Source: Nocardiopsaceae bacterium
GTDB lineage: Bacteria > Actinomycetota > Actinomycetes > Streptosporangiales > Streptosporangiaceae
Direction of reading: 5' to 3'
DNA: 35,387 nt
Assembly (NCBI GenBank): GCA_017354375.1
Contig: JAFMRC010000006.1
Location: forward strand, 1 to 35,387
Part shown: piece after piece, positions 23,951-31,369 of the stretch
Layout of the letters: every line of letters begins with the position of its first letter
Position numbering within the stretch: the first letter of the stretch is position 1
Made by a program: the position numbers and the translations under genes
The notes under the pieces: model-generated
The model's database searches: none
The model's input: the letters and a program-made list of their open reading frames with translations, nothing else
What the model was told of the DNA's origin: nothing

Positions 23951-24457
23951 ATGGACGTTGAGGTGATCATCGAGACCCCGCAGGGCTCGCGGAACAAGTA
24001 CGCGATGGACAGTGAGACGGGCAGGATCAGGCTGGACCGCATGCTGTTCACGTCCACGCGCTACCCGCTCGACTACGGGTTCGTCACCGGGACGCTCGCC
24101 GAGGACTCCGAGCCGCTGGACGCGCTGGTGTGGGTCGAGGAGCCGACGTTTCCCGGGTGCCTGGTCGATGCGCGGCCGGTGGCGGTGTTCTGGATGCACG
24201 ACGAGAGCGGCCCGGACGCGAAGGTGCTCACCGTCCCGGCGGGCGACCCGCGGATGAGCCGCGTCCGCGACCTGCGGGACGTGCCGTCCTACCTGACGGC
24301 GGAGATCGGTCACTTCTTCGACATCTACAAGGAACTGGAGCCCGGGAAGTCCAGCGACGTGCGCGGCTGGCAGGACCGCGCCGCCGCCGAACGAGTGATC
24401 AAGGAAGCCCAGGCCCGTGCGCCCCGTGCCCCGGGAGCCGTGCCTCCCGGGAGCTAG
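23951..24457 (+). CDS. ppa: Inorganic pyrophosphatase (family I)
   Basis: The ATG at 23951 (MDVEVIIETPQGSRNKY) gives 168 residues, the normal bacterial size; the upstream ATG at 23939 adds only four. Active-site elements are in order: the Lys/Tyr of GSRNKYAMD, the RYPLDYGFV segment, EDSEPLDALVWVEEPTFPG with the metal-binding aspartates, and GPDAKVLTVPAGDPR. IGHFFDIYKELEPGK follows near the C-terminus. The enzyme hydrolyses pyrophosphate in the cytosol to drive biosynthetic reactions. No ribosome binding site is visible, so a short-leader or leaderless mRNA is possible. The 3' end overlaps the convergent kinase gene by 4 bp (CTAG). Confidence 0.96.
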   Translation: MDVEVIIETPQGSRNKYAMDSETGRIRLDRMLFTSTRYPLDYGFVTGTLAEDSEPLDALVWVEEPTFPGCLVDARPVAVFWMHDESGPDAKVLTVPAGDPRMSRVRDLRDVPSYLTAEIGHFFDIYKELEPGKSSDVRGWQDRAAAERVIKEAQARAPRAPGAVPPGS

Positions 24458-26388
24458 GAGCAGATGAGGCCGAGGAGGCAGTTCCCCGACGGGGGGTTGC
24501 CGCCGCCCCCGCCGCCGCCTCCTCCGCCGCTGCCGCCCCCGCCTCCGGACGTCGGCGGCGGGCTGGGTGGCGGGTTGCTACTCGGCGGCGATGTCGGCGG
24601 GTGGGTCGCCGGGGGCGGGGCGGCGGGTGAGGACGCGGCCGGCGAGGAGGGCTTGGCGTGCTTGGGCGTGTGCGGCTTGTGATGCTTGCCGGTCTTGCCC
24701 GGGGCCGTCGCGGGGGTGGTGGCCCGGTGCGTGGCGGCCCGCTTCTTGTTGGGGGCCGGCTTCACGGCGGACAGCGGGGAATGGTGGGAGGAGGTGCTGT
24801 TCGACGCCGGGGAGGCGTGCAGCGCCCCTGTGGCGACCACCCCGGCCAGGCCGGCGCCGCTGGCCAGGACGAGGGCGCCGATCCCCATCGCCGCGCGACG
24901 CCGGCCGCGGTTGCGCCCGGTGCTCGCTAGCTGGCCGGTCATGTCGCCGTACGCCGCGAACGAGTCGGTGTCGGACCCGGCATCGTCGAAGCCGAGATCG
25001 TCGTACCCGGCATCGTCGTACCCGGGCGTGTCGTAGCCGTAGTCGTCGTAGCCGTCGTCGTCGTACTCGGGGTCCTCGTACCCGGCGTCCTCGTAGTCGT
25101 ACCCGGGGGGCGTGTCGCGGACGGCCGGGAACCCGCCATCGATGGCCGTTTCGCGCAGGGCCGGCATATCGTGAGGATCCCCGGGCTCGGCAAGCCCGCC
25201 TGGTTCCCAGAGGGCCAGCGCGCCGCCGGGGTCGCGGGCCTCGTCCGGCCCGCCGAAGTCGTCGGGTCCTCCGAAGTCGTCCGGCCCGCCGAAGCCGCTC
25301 AGCTCGTCAAGGTCGTCCGGTTGCCACTCGCCTGGTTCCCAGAGGGCCAGCGCGCCGCCGGGGTCGCGGGCCTCGCCCGGCCCGCCGAAGCCGCTCAGCC
25401 CGCCGGAGCCGCTCAGCCCGCCGGGTTCGCCCGGTCCGCCAAGCTCGTCCGCTTCCCAGAGGGCCAGCGCGCTGCCGGGCGCGGGCACCCCGCTGACGGG
25501 GGAAATCGGCGGCGGGCTGACGGGGGCGCTCAGCGGAGCCTTGCGGTGCCGGGGCATCGGCCTGCCGGACGTGATGGCGCTGCGGACCGCCCGCGCGAGC
25601 CCCGCCAGTTCGCCCGCGTCAGACAGGCGCTGCTCGGGATCCTTCGCGGTCAGCCTGGCGATTAGGTCCGCTACCTCGTAGGGGGTATCCGCGGGCAGCG
25701 GCGGCAGGGGCGCGTAGAGGTGCCCGGCCATCACCTCGGCGGGCGTGCCCTCGTACGGTGGCACCCCGGTGAGGCACTCGTGCATGACGATGCCCAGCGA
25801 GTACAGGTCAGCCGCGGGGGTGCCCGAGCCGCCGGCGATCCGCTCCGGCGCCAGGTACTGGGTGGTGCCCATGACCAGGCTGGGGTCGGTGACCGGCGCG
25901 GACCCGACGGCGTGCGCGATCCCGAAGTCCGTGATCTTAACCTCGCCGTCTGGGCCGAGCAGGATGTTGCCGGGCTTGATGTCGCGGTGCACCAGGCCGG
26001 CCTCGTGCGCGGCGGCGAGCCCGGTCGCCGCGCTGGCCAGCACGTCCAGCGCGTACGCGGGCGTGATCGGCTCGCTGGCCACCACGTCGGCCAGCGACGG
26101 CCCGTCCACGAGCTCCATGATCAGGTATGGCGGTCCCTCGAAGGGGTTGTCCCCGTAGTCGTAGACTTGCGCGATGCACGGGTGAGCGAGGGATCCGGCA
26201 TGCCGCGCCTCGGCCCGGAACCGCGACAGGGTCTCGGGATGGTCCGCGTACTCGGGACGCAGGAGCTTCACCGCGACCGGCCGCTGTAGTACCAGGTCGG
26301 TCGCCCGCCAGACCTGGCCTACGCCACCGGCGGCGATGGGCTCGTCTAGCCGGTAGCGCTCTGCGAGTACTACACCACTTTTCACCAC
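24454..26388 (-). CDS. Transmembrane Ser/Thr protein kinase (PknB-like, no PASTA)
   Basis: The 644-residue product has an N-terminal Hanks kinase domain at ~11-275. Visible motifs are the P-loop IAAGGVGQVW, VAVKLL (Lys41), HRDIKPGN (Asp136), DFGIA (Asp154), the APERIAGG region and a DLYSLG segment. A low-complexity cytoplasmic juxtamembrane region (~290-480) contains three GGALALWEP-type units and a YDD/YED-rich acidic stretch. A single membrane helix (GIGALVLASGAGLAGVVA) lies near 510. The outer tail is Ser/Pro/His/Lys-rich, then poly-Gly, ending NCLLGLICS with two cysteines; no PASTA repeats are present. The inner Tyr/Asp and Thr-rich stretches are possible interaction or phosphorylation regions. 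It diverges from the HtrA gene. Confidence 0.95.
   Translation of the reverse strand: MVKSGVVLAERYRLDEPIAAGGVGQVWRATDLVLQRPVAVKLLRPEYADHPETLSRFRAEARHAGSLAHPCIAQVYDYGDNPFEGPPYLIMELVDGPSLADVVASEPITPAYALDVLASAATGLAAAHEAGLVHRDIKPGNILLGPDGEVKITDFGIAHAVGSAPVTDPSLVMGTTQYLAPERIAGGSGTPAADLYSLGIVMHECLTGVPPYEGTPAEVMAGHLYAPLPPLPADTPYEVADLIARLTAKDPEQRLSDAGELAGLARAVRSAITSGRPMPRHRKAPLSAPVSPPPISPVSGVPAPGSALALWEADELGGPGEPGGLSGSGGLSGFGGPGEARDPGGALALWEPGEWQPDDLDELSGFGGPDDFGGPDDFGGPDEARDPGGALALWEPGGLAEPGDPHDMPALRETAIDGGFPAVRDTPPGYDYEDAGYEDPEYDDDGYDDYGYDTPGYDDAGYDDLGFDDAGSDTDSFAAYGDMTGQLASTGRNRGRRRAAMGIGALVLASGAGLAGVVATGALHASPASNSTSSHHSPLSAVKPAPNKKRAATHRATTPATAPGKTGKHHKPHTPKHAKPSSPAASSPAAPPPATHPPTSPPSSNPPPSPPPTSGGGGGSGGGGGGGGGGNPPSGNCLLGLICS
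25199..25390. repeat. Duplicated 60-bp segment within the kinase gene
   Basis: Bases 25199-25258 and 25331-25390 are the same 60-bp sequence apart from one position (cctggttcccagagggccag at the start). A partial third copy begins near 25454. They encode the EARDPGGALALWEPG unit of the kinase juxtamembrane region. The repeat spacing is 132 bp. Confidence 0.85.
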
Positions 26389-26765
26389 GATTCCCCCAGA
26401 TTACCCCCGCGCCACGGACGAAACACGTGTTCCCGGCAAAAGCCATCAGGCCCTTGACGGGTTCGCGCCATCCGCGGCTAGCTGCCCGTCCTCAACAGGA
26501 TCTCACGATTTCCTCTGCCGCGAGGTACTTTCTCCTGATAGCCAGGGCACCCTCCTGATAGCCAGGGAACCTCAGCCGTAAGCCGTGCCTCCGGCCAGGC
26601 CGGCGGGTAGCGAGGGACGGACCTGAATCTGAGCGTTTCTCCAGCAAATCATCAGGTTAAGGGTGATCAATAGACTCAGGGTGGGATAGCGAGGCTGCGG
26701 GGGCAAGCCTGTGATGGGTTGATGGCAACGGGTGACTAACACGGACGATTGAGGGGCGAGCGTTG
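26389..26765. other. 377-bp divergent intergenic region with a 20-bp-period repeat
   Basis: This is the shared upstream region of the kinase (leftward) and HtrA (rightward) genes. It holds a duplicated ctcctgatagccaggg (26532-26547 and 26552-26567, 20-bp period). It also has a relatively AT-rich stretch around 26630-26680 that may hold promoters. I find no convincing -35/-10 pair, and the ORFs predicted across it look like shadows. Confidence 0.55.
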
Positions 26766-28211
26766 ATGAGCGAGGGCAGCGGGCACGGCCCTGAAGGGCG
26801 CGAGCACGGCCCTGAAGGGCATGGTGAACCACCGGTTGGCTACGGCGGCTACGGGTTTCCTCCGCCTCCGCCTCCGCCCCCGCCGCCGAGGCGACGGGGC
26901 AGCGGGGCGCTGAGCCACCTGGCGGTGGCGGTTCTCGCGGCCGCGGTGGGCATCGGCACCACGCTGGCGCTGTACCACCCGGTATCGGACTCGGCGGGCA
27001 TCGGTCGCCCGGCGGCACCCGGCCCCGGGTCGGACCCCGGGGCCAGTCCCCAGTCCCCGGGGGGCGACGGCTCGTCCAGCACGCAGGGGGTGGAGAGCAA
27101 GGTCGAGCCCGGCCTGGTCATCATCAGCACCACGATGCAGTACAACAGCGAGGGCGGGGCCGCCACCGGGATGGTCATCAACAGCGATGGCCTGGTGCTC
27201 ACCAACAACCACGTGATCGAAGACTCGACCAAGCTGTCGGCCACCGTGGTATCGACCGGCAAGACGTACACCGCGACCGTGGTCGGCTACGACCAGACCG
27301 GAGACATCGGGCTGATCAAGCTGAAGGGTGCCTCCGGGCTGCGCACCGTCCCGCTCGGCGACTCCTCGACGGTCAAGAGCGGTGACCCGGTGGTGGCGCT
27401 GGGCAATGCCGAGGGCCAGGGAGACATCAGCCCGGCGACCGGCCAGATCACCGGTGTCAACCAGACCATCACCGCCAGCGACCAGGGCGGCTCGATCACC
27501 AGCGAGACGCTGCACGGAATGCTCCAGACCAACGCCGGCATCGTCTCCGGTGACTCCGGCGGCCCGCTGGCCACCACGTCCGGCCGGGTCATCGGCATGG
27601 ACACGGCCGGCGACAGCGCGAGCACGGGCCAGCAGTCCCCGGGGGCCGCCGGATTCGCCATCCCGATCAACACCGCGATGTCGGTGGCGAGGCAGATCCT
27701 CGCGGGCCACGCGACGCCGAAGATCACGATCGGCTACCCGCCGTTCATCGGGATATGGGTCGCGGACTCCAGTTCGGCCGCGGGCAAGAGCAGCAACCCG
27801 AAGGTCCAGGCCCGCGATCAGCGCAACCAGCAGTCCGGGGCCGGCAGCGGGAACCCGTTCGGCGGCGGCCCCGGTGGCGGCGGCGGCCCCGGTGGCGGTG
27901 GCGGCTCCAGCCAGCCGGCCCCATCCTGCTACACGAGCAACGCCGGGCTGGTCATTCCGTCTGACATCGCCCCGGTCAAGTCCGGCTCGCTGCTGGACGG
28001 CGTGATCTGCGACAGCCCGGCGGAGAAGGCCGGGATGACCAGCGGGTCGGTGATCACAGCGGTCAACGGCCGGGCGGCGGGCACGCCGGACCATCTCACG
28101 AGCATGCTGGCCAAGCTCAAGCCCGGCGACACGGCCGCCATCACCTGGGTGAGCCCGTCGGGCAAGCGGACCACCAGCAACGTCCACCTGGCGGCGGGCC
28201 CTCCCAAGTAA
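26766..28211 (+). CDS. HtrA/DegP-type membrane-anchored serine protease with PDZ domain
   Basis: The ATG at 26766 behind GAGGGG gives 481 residues; the track used a TTG one codon earlier. The order is a short cytoplasmic Gly/Pro-rich head (poly-Pro near 33-42), one membrane helix (LAVAVLAAAVGIGTTLAL, ~52-69), a linker and a trypsin-like domain. The catalytic residues are visible: His149 in LTNNHVIED, Asp180 in TGDIGLIKL and Ser264 in SGDSGGPLA. The PDZ domain is split. IGYPPFIGIWV is followed by ~55 Gly/Ser/Gln-rich residues before AGLVIPSDIAPVKSG, then GVICDSPAEKAGMTSGSVI. Two extracellular cysteines (PSCYTS, VICDS) may form a disulfide. The protein likely performs envelope protein quality control. 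It is convergent with the lactate permease gene. Confidence 0.94.
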   Translation: MSEGSGHGPEGREHGPEGHGEPPVGYGGYGFPPPPPPPPPPRRRGSGALSHLAVAVLAAAVGIGTTLALYHPVSDSAGIGRPAAPGPGSDPGASPQSPGGDGSSSTQGVESKVEPGLVIISTTMQYNSEGGAATGMVINSDGLVLTNNHVIEDSTKLSATVVSTGKTYTATVVGYDQTGDIGLIKLKGASGLRTVPLGDSSTVKSGDPVVALGNAEGQGDISPATGQITGVNQTITASDQGGSITSETLHGMLQTNAGIVSGDSGGPLATTSGRVIGMDTAGDSASTGQQSPGAAGFAIPINTAMSVARQILAGHATPKITIGYPPFIGIWVADSSSAAGKSSNPKVQARDQRNQQSGAGSGNPFGGGPGGGGGPGGGGGSSQPAPSCYTSNAGLVIPSDIAPVKSGSLLDGVICDSPAEKAGMTSGSVITAVNGRAAGTPDHLTSMLAKLKPGDTAAITWVSPSGKRTTSNVHLAAGPPK

Positions 28212-28229
28212 CCTACGAGGTCATCTAAC

Positions 28230-29900
28230 TCACGGTGTCATCGCCGACGGCAGCACGCCCCGGTAGAACAGGGCGATCAGCAGCAAGTACGCCAGCAGCA
28301 CCAGGGTCCAGGGCAGGTTGTGCCGGATCACCTGGCCCTCGCGGCGGACGAACCTGCTGGTGGCGACGCCCACGCTCGCGGTCTGCGGAGCGACCGGCTT
28401 GCCGACCTCGGCCCCGACCGAGTTCAGCGAAGGCAGCAGCAGGACCGGCATGTGCAGCAGCCCGCCGATCGACCCCTGGAACCCGCCGAACAGCGCGTTC
28501 GTGGACGTGTTGCTGCCGGACAGCGCCACGCCGATCCACCCGACGATCGGAGCCAGGACCAGGAACGCCGGGCCGATCCGGGAGAAGCCGTAGGCCATCG
28601 AGTTCGCCATGCCGGAGTAGTTGAACACGTCCGCGAGGCCGAAGATGATCGGGGCGACCAGCAGCGCTCCCCACATCTGCGACAGCGTGGTGCGGAACGC
28701 GTCGGCGATTTCCCGTGCCCGCACCCGCAGCACCGCGACGATGACGAGCCAGGACACCAGGATCCAGGTGCCGGCCACGGCGGGGGAGAACTCCCACTCG
28801 ACGTCGGTCGCGGCGTGCGGGGCCAGGGAGCTCACCGCGGACACCGCGGGCTTGGCGAAGTCGTAGTTGCTCAGGTGCGACCACGGCCCGGTCGCCGCCA
28901 CCACGACCACGATCAGGATGCCGAACGGGACGAATCCCCGGATCGCCTCCCGGCGGCCAGCCGCCGCCCCGCCAGCCGCCGCCTCGTCAGCCGCCGCCCC
29001 GGCCCCGGCCGGGTCGGGAGTGCCGCCTCTGGCCGCCAGGGGCACGCCGCCGAACCCGAGGGTCTCGCGGGGCCTCCAGAACCGCAGCAGCAGCAGGATC
29101 GCGCCGAACGACACGACGGCGCCGATGATGTCGGGCAGGTACGGGCCGAGGAACTGCGAGGTCGGGTACTGCCCGAGGATGTAGGAGAAGGAGCCGACCA
29201 GCGCGAGCGGCCAGACGCCGCGCAACCCCCGCTTGCCGGTGACCAGCCAGATGAGGATCCACGGCGGCAGCAGGGCGAGGATCGCGACGATCCGCCCGAT
29301 CGAGGCCGACAGCTGGTCGAGCCCCAGCCCGGTCACCGTCGACAGCGCGATGATGGGCGCGCCGAGCGCGCCGAACGACACCGGCGCGTTGTTGGCGATC
29401 GCCGCCACCCGGATCGCGTCGATCTCGGCCACGCCGATGCCGATCAGGATCGGGGCGATCACCGCCCACGGGTAGCCGAACCCCACGAGGCCCTCCAGCA
29501 GCGCGCCCAGCGACCAGGCCAGCAGGATGGTCTGCACCCGGACGTCCGCGGTGGCCTGCGCGACCAGCCACCGACGGAAGTCGCCGAACACCCCGGTGCG
29601 GACCAGCGTGTTGTAGATGACCACGCCCCAGAAGACGATCCAGTCGATCGACCAGACCCCCGTCGCCGCGCCGATCCCGTAGGCGCCGAACGCGTCGGCG
29701 ACCGGGGTCTTCCACACGGTGGCCGCGAGGACGATCGTGACGACCGCGCCAATGATGACCGCCTGCCACGCCGACATGCGCAGCACCGGGAGCAGGATCA
29801 GCAGGACCACGATCGGGACGAGCGCGACGAGCGTGCTGCCGAGCGTAGTGTGCAGCGGGTCAAGTGATTGGACGAAGGACGGCATCGCGGCGGCGATCAT
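28230..29900 (-). CDS. L-lactate permease (LctP family)
   Basis: This is a 556-residue protein with about 12-14 membrane helices. LctP landmarks are present: LLEGLVGFGYPWAVIAPILI with its Gly/Phe-rich motif, the NNAPVSFGALGAPI segment, GVALSGSNTSTNALFGGFQ and KPVAPQTASVGVA near the C-terminus. A central cytoplasmic loop carries an Ala-rich insertion (GAGAAADEAAAGGAAAG) of low complexity. The family imports lactate, and some members glycolate, by proton symport. GAGGAG lies 12 bases upstream of the ATG at 29900. A palindrome at 29933-29949 overlaps the probable promoter. The SRPBCC and ArsR genes upstream run in the same direction, but the 87-bp gap suggests a separate promoter. Confidence 0.93.
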   Translation of the reverse strand: MIAAAMPSFVQSLDPLHTTLGSTLVALVPIVVLLILLPVLRMSAWQAVIIGAVVTIVLAATVWKTPVADAFGAYGIGAATGVWSIDWIVFWGVVIYNTLVRTGVFGDFRRWLVAQATADVRVQTILLAWSLGALLEGLVGFGYPWAVIAPILIGIGVAEIDAIRVAAIANNAPVSFGALGAPIIALSTVTGLGLDQLSASIGRIVAILALLPPWILIWLVTGKRGLRGVWPLALVGSFSYILGQYPTSQFLGPYLPDIIGAVVSFGAILLLLRFWRPRETLGFGGVPLAARGGTPDPAGAGAAADEAAAGGAAAGRREAIRGFVPFGILIVVVVAATGPWSHLSNYDFAKPAVSAVSSLAPHAATDVEWEFSPAVAGTWILVSWLVIVAVLRVRAREIADAFRTTLSQMWGALLVAPIIFGLADVFNYSGMANSMAYGFSRIGPAFLVLAPIVGWIGVALSGSNTSTNALFGGFQGSIGGLLHMPVLLLPSLNSVGAEVGKPVAPQTASVGVATSRFVRREGQVIRHNLPWTLVLLAYLLLIALFYRGVLPSAMTP

Positions 29901-29932
29901 CCGGCATCACGCTCCTCACGGGTAAGACCGGC

Positions 29933-29949
29933 ATCATTGCACCAATGAT
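29933..29949. promoter_or_regulatory. Perfect 7-3-7 palindrome upstream of the lactate permease
   Basis: ATCATTG-cac-CAATGAT lies 33 bp before the permease ATG. On the minus strand a TTGCAA / 17 bp / CAAGAT promoter-like pair ends within the palindrome. A repressor bound here would block initiation. It is not a clear match to the known LldR operator, and no regulator gene of that kind is nearby. Confidence 0.45.
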
Positions 29950-29987
29950 CTTGCGCGCCGAAGCGAACGATTGCAATAGGCGGGTTG

Positions 29988-30512
29988 TCAGCCCTTGTAG
30001 CCGGCGGGCGGGCCTTCCTGGGGGCCGGCCTGGGGCTCGAACGCGGCGGAGTAGACGGCGAACCGTTCCTTCCACGCGTCCGGGCGTGCGGGCAGGCCGG
30101 CGAGCCGGTCGAGGCAGTCGTCCCAGCCCGCGGCGTTGCGGGCCGCCCACCCGGGTTCGAGCCGGTCGGTGAGGACGAGCCGCGTGCCCCCGTCGTGCGG
30201 GAAAAGCTCGAATGTCAGGGTTTCCGCCTCGCCCCAGGTGTAGGACAGGAGCCTCGGCTCGTCAACCTCCAGCACCTGGCCGGCCAGCGTCATGTCGATG
30301 ACGTCGGCCGGGAACGGGAACGAGATCGTCGCGCCGACGACCCAGCGGCAGCCCTCCACGATCACGTCGCACGGGAACCAGCTCTTGAGCTCGGCCCGGT
30401 CGGTGATCGCCCGCCACACCACCTCGGGCGGGTCGGGCAGGTGCCGTTCGAGGCGCACCGCGGGCTTGTCGCCGGAGGCGTCGAGCGTGCCAGTGGTCGT
30501 TATGTCCGTCAT
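29988..30512 (-). CDS. SRPBCC (AHSA1/START-like) domain protein
   Basis: The 174-residue product is a single SRPBCC ligand-binding domain. It opens with VRLERHLPDPPEVVWRAITD and then ELKSWFP. LSYTWGEAETLTFELFPHDG and TRLVLTDRLEPGWAARNAAG follow, and the C-terminal helix has WDDCLDRLAGLPA. This is the AHSA1-like type normally paired with an ArsR regulator. The fold encloses a hydrophobic cavity and the ligand is unknown. Its ATG overlaps the ArsR stop by 4 bp. The C-terminus is a Gln/Gly/Pro tail. Confidence 0.92.
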   Translation of the reverse strand: MTDITTTGTLDASGDKPAVRLERHLPDPPEVVWRAITDRAELKSWFPCDVIVEGCRWVVGATISFPFPADVIDMTLAGQVLEVDEPRLLSYTWGEAETLTFELFPHDGGTRLVLTDRLEPGWAARNAAGWDDCLDRLAGLPARPDAWKERFAVYSAAFEPQAGPQEGPPAGYKG

Positions 30513-30826
30513 GTCTCTCTCCTGCGGTCGAGGTGTGCTTCGAGGCGGTCGAGGCTGGCCTCCCAGAACTTCCGGTACGGGGCCAGCCAGGCGTCCAGCT
30601 CAGCCAGCGGCTCGGGCCGGATCCGGTAGAACCGGCGCTGCGCGTCGGCGCGGACGGTCACCAGGCCGGCGTCCCGCAGCACCCGCAGGTGCTTGGAGAC
30701 CGCGGGCTGGCTCAGCCCGAGCCGTCCCACCAGCTCGCCGACCGGCAGCTCGCCGTCGCGGAGCAGGTCGAGGATCGCCTGTCGGCTCGGCTCGGCCAGC
30801 ACCTGCAACGTGGTGGTCATCGCCAT
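30509..30826 (-). CDS. ArsR family transcriptional regulator
   Basis: This is a 105-residue winged-helix protein: LQVLAEPSRQAILDLLRDGE, then LPVGELVGRLGLSQPAVSKH and the recognition helix LRVLRDAGLV, with a wing RADAQRRFYRI. No metal-binding cysteine motif (ELCVCDL type) is present. It therefore belongs to the metal-independent SRPBCC-linked ArsR group rather than the arsenic or zinc sensors. The start is 30826 or the ATG two codons later. Its 3' end overlaps the SRPBCC start (ATGA). A dyad at 30850-30871 lies just upstream and is the likely autoregulatory site. Confidence 0.93.
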   Translation of the reverse strand: MAMTTTLQVLAEPSRQAILDLLRDGELPVGELVGRLGLSQPAVSKHLRVLRDAGLVTVRADAQRRFYRIRPEPLAELDAWLAPYRKFWEASLDRLEAHLDRRRET

Positions 30827-30849
30827 GACCGCAAGGATGCCATTCCAGT

Positions 30850-30871
30850 TATATACCTGTCAAGGAATATA
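30850..30871. promoter_or_regulatory. AT-rich dyad, probable ArsR operator
   Basis: TATATACC-tgtcaa-GGAATATA is an 8-6-8 inverted repeat with one mismatch, in an otherwise GC-rich region. It lies 24 bp upstream of the ArsR start. On the minus strand it includes a TTGACA hexamer and TATA-type sequence. It also faces the divergent gene at 30950. Confidence 0.5.
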
Positions 30872-30949
30872 TAGAGTCGGAATAGCGGCGCCTGACGCGG
30901 GTAGACGGGACGCGACCTTGCAGAGCGGGAGACGTGAGGAGGGCACGCA

Positions 30950-31249
30950 GTGCCCGAGCAACACGAACTCGAATACATCGGCACCGCGCGATCAGGAGCC
31001 GATATCTGGCAGTGCCCGCATTGCGAGCACCGGATGCTGACCCGCTGGTGGCCGTCGTTCCAGGCCGAGGTGCTGAGCGAGGGCGACCGGGGCGTCGCCC
31101 ATTCCGGGAACCTGGGCGCGCCGATGGCTGGCCGTCAAGCGCTGCGCGGCCCGGCCGCGCCACTGACCGCGGGGGAGCGGAACTGGCTGGACAGCCTCGG
31201 CATCGACTGGGACGCCAACGGCTCCGGCCGCGGCGAATCCGCCGCCTGA
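30950..31249 (+). CDS. Small CPxC zinc-ribbon-like protein
   Basis: A GTG at 30950 behind gaggaggg gives 99 residues. The N-terminal half has IWQCPHCEHRMLTRWWP, a CPxC knuckle with a nearby His that could bind zinc. The middle (EVLSEGDRGVAHSGNLGAPMAG) and the C-terminus (AGERNWLDSLGIDWDANG) have no recognised fold. Only one CxxC is visible, so a full zinc ribbon would need other ligands or dimerisation. Short proteins of this kind are common and uncharacterised in actinobacteria. It is divergent from ArsR and may share its operator. Confidence 0.7.
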   Translation: MPEQHELEYIGTARSGADIWQCPHCEHRMLTRWWPSFQAEVLSEGDRGVAHSGNLGAPMAGRQALRGPAAPLTAGERNWLDSLGIDWDANGSGRGESAA

Positions 31250-31369
31250 CGCGGTCGCGCTACAAGCGGACCGCGCGGCGGTACGCCTCGCCGTGCTCGC
31301 GGCAGCTGACATGGCAACCTTTTGACAGCAATTTGTGATCATGGCGATGCTCGGTGTAGTTTCCCGGGC

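Noticed and set aside
23807-24313. N-terminal 169-residue extension of the minus-strand 817-aa ORF
   Set aside because: It runs antisense through ppa and through the REP-like repeats (LLTQGDDPLEPP twice); the ATG at 23806 starts a normal membrane N-terminus.
28320-29867. 515-aa forward ORF across the lactate permease gene
   Set aside because: It is an antisense shadow: Arg/Gln/Asp/Pro-rich composition with no motif, while the minus strand encodes a clear LctP permease over the same bases.
31322-31327. TTGACA as the -35 of a promoter for the Rpn-like gene
   Set aside because: No acceptable -10 lies 16-18 bp downstream, so I do not call a promoter.
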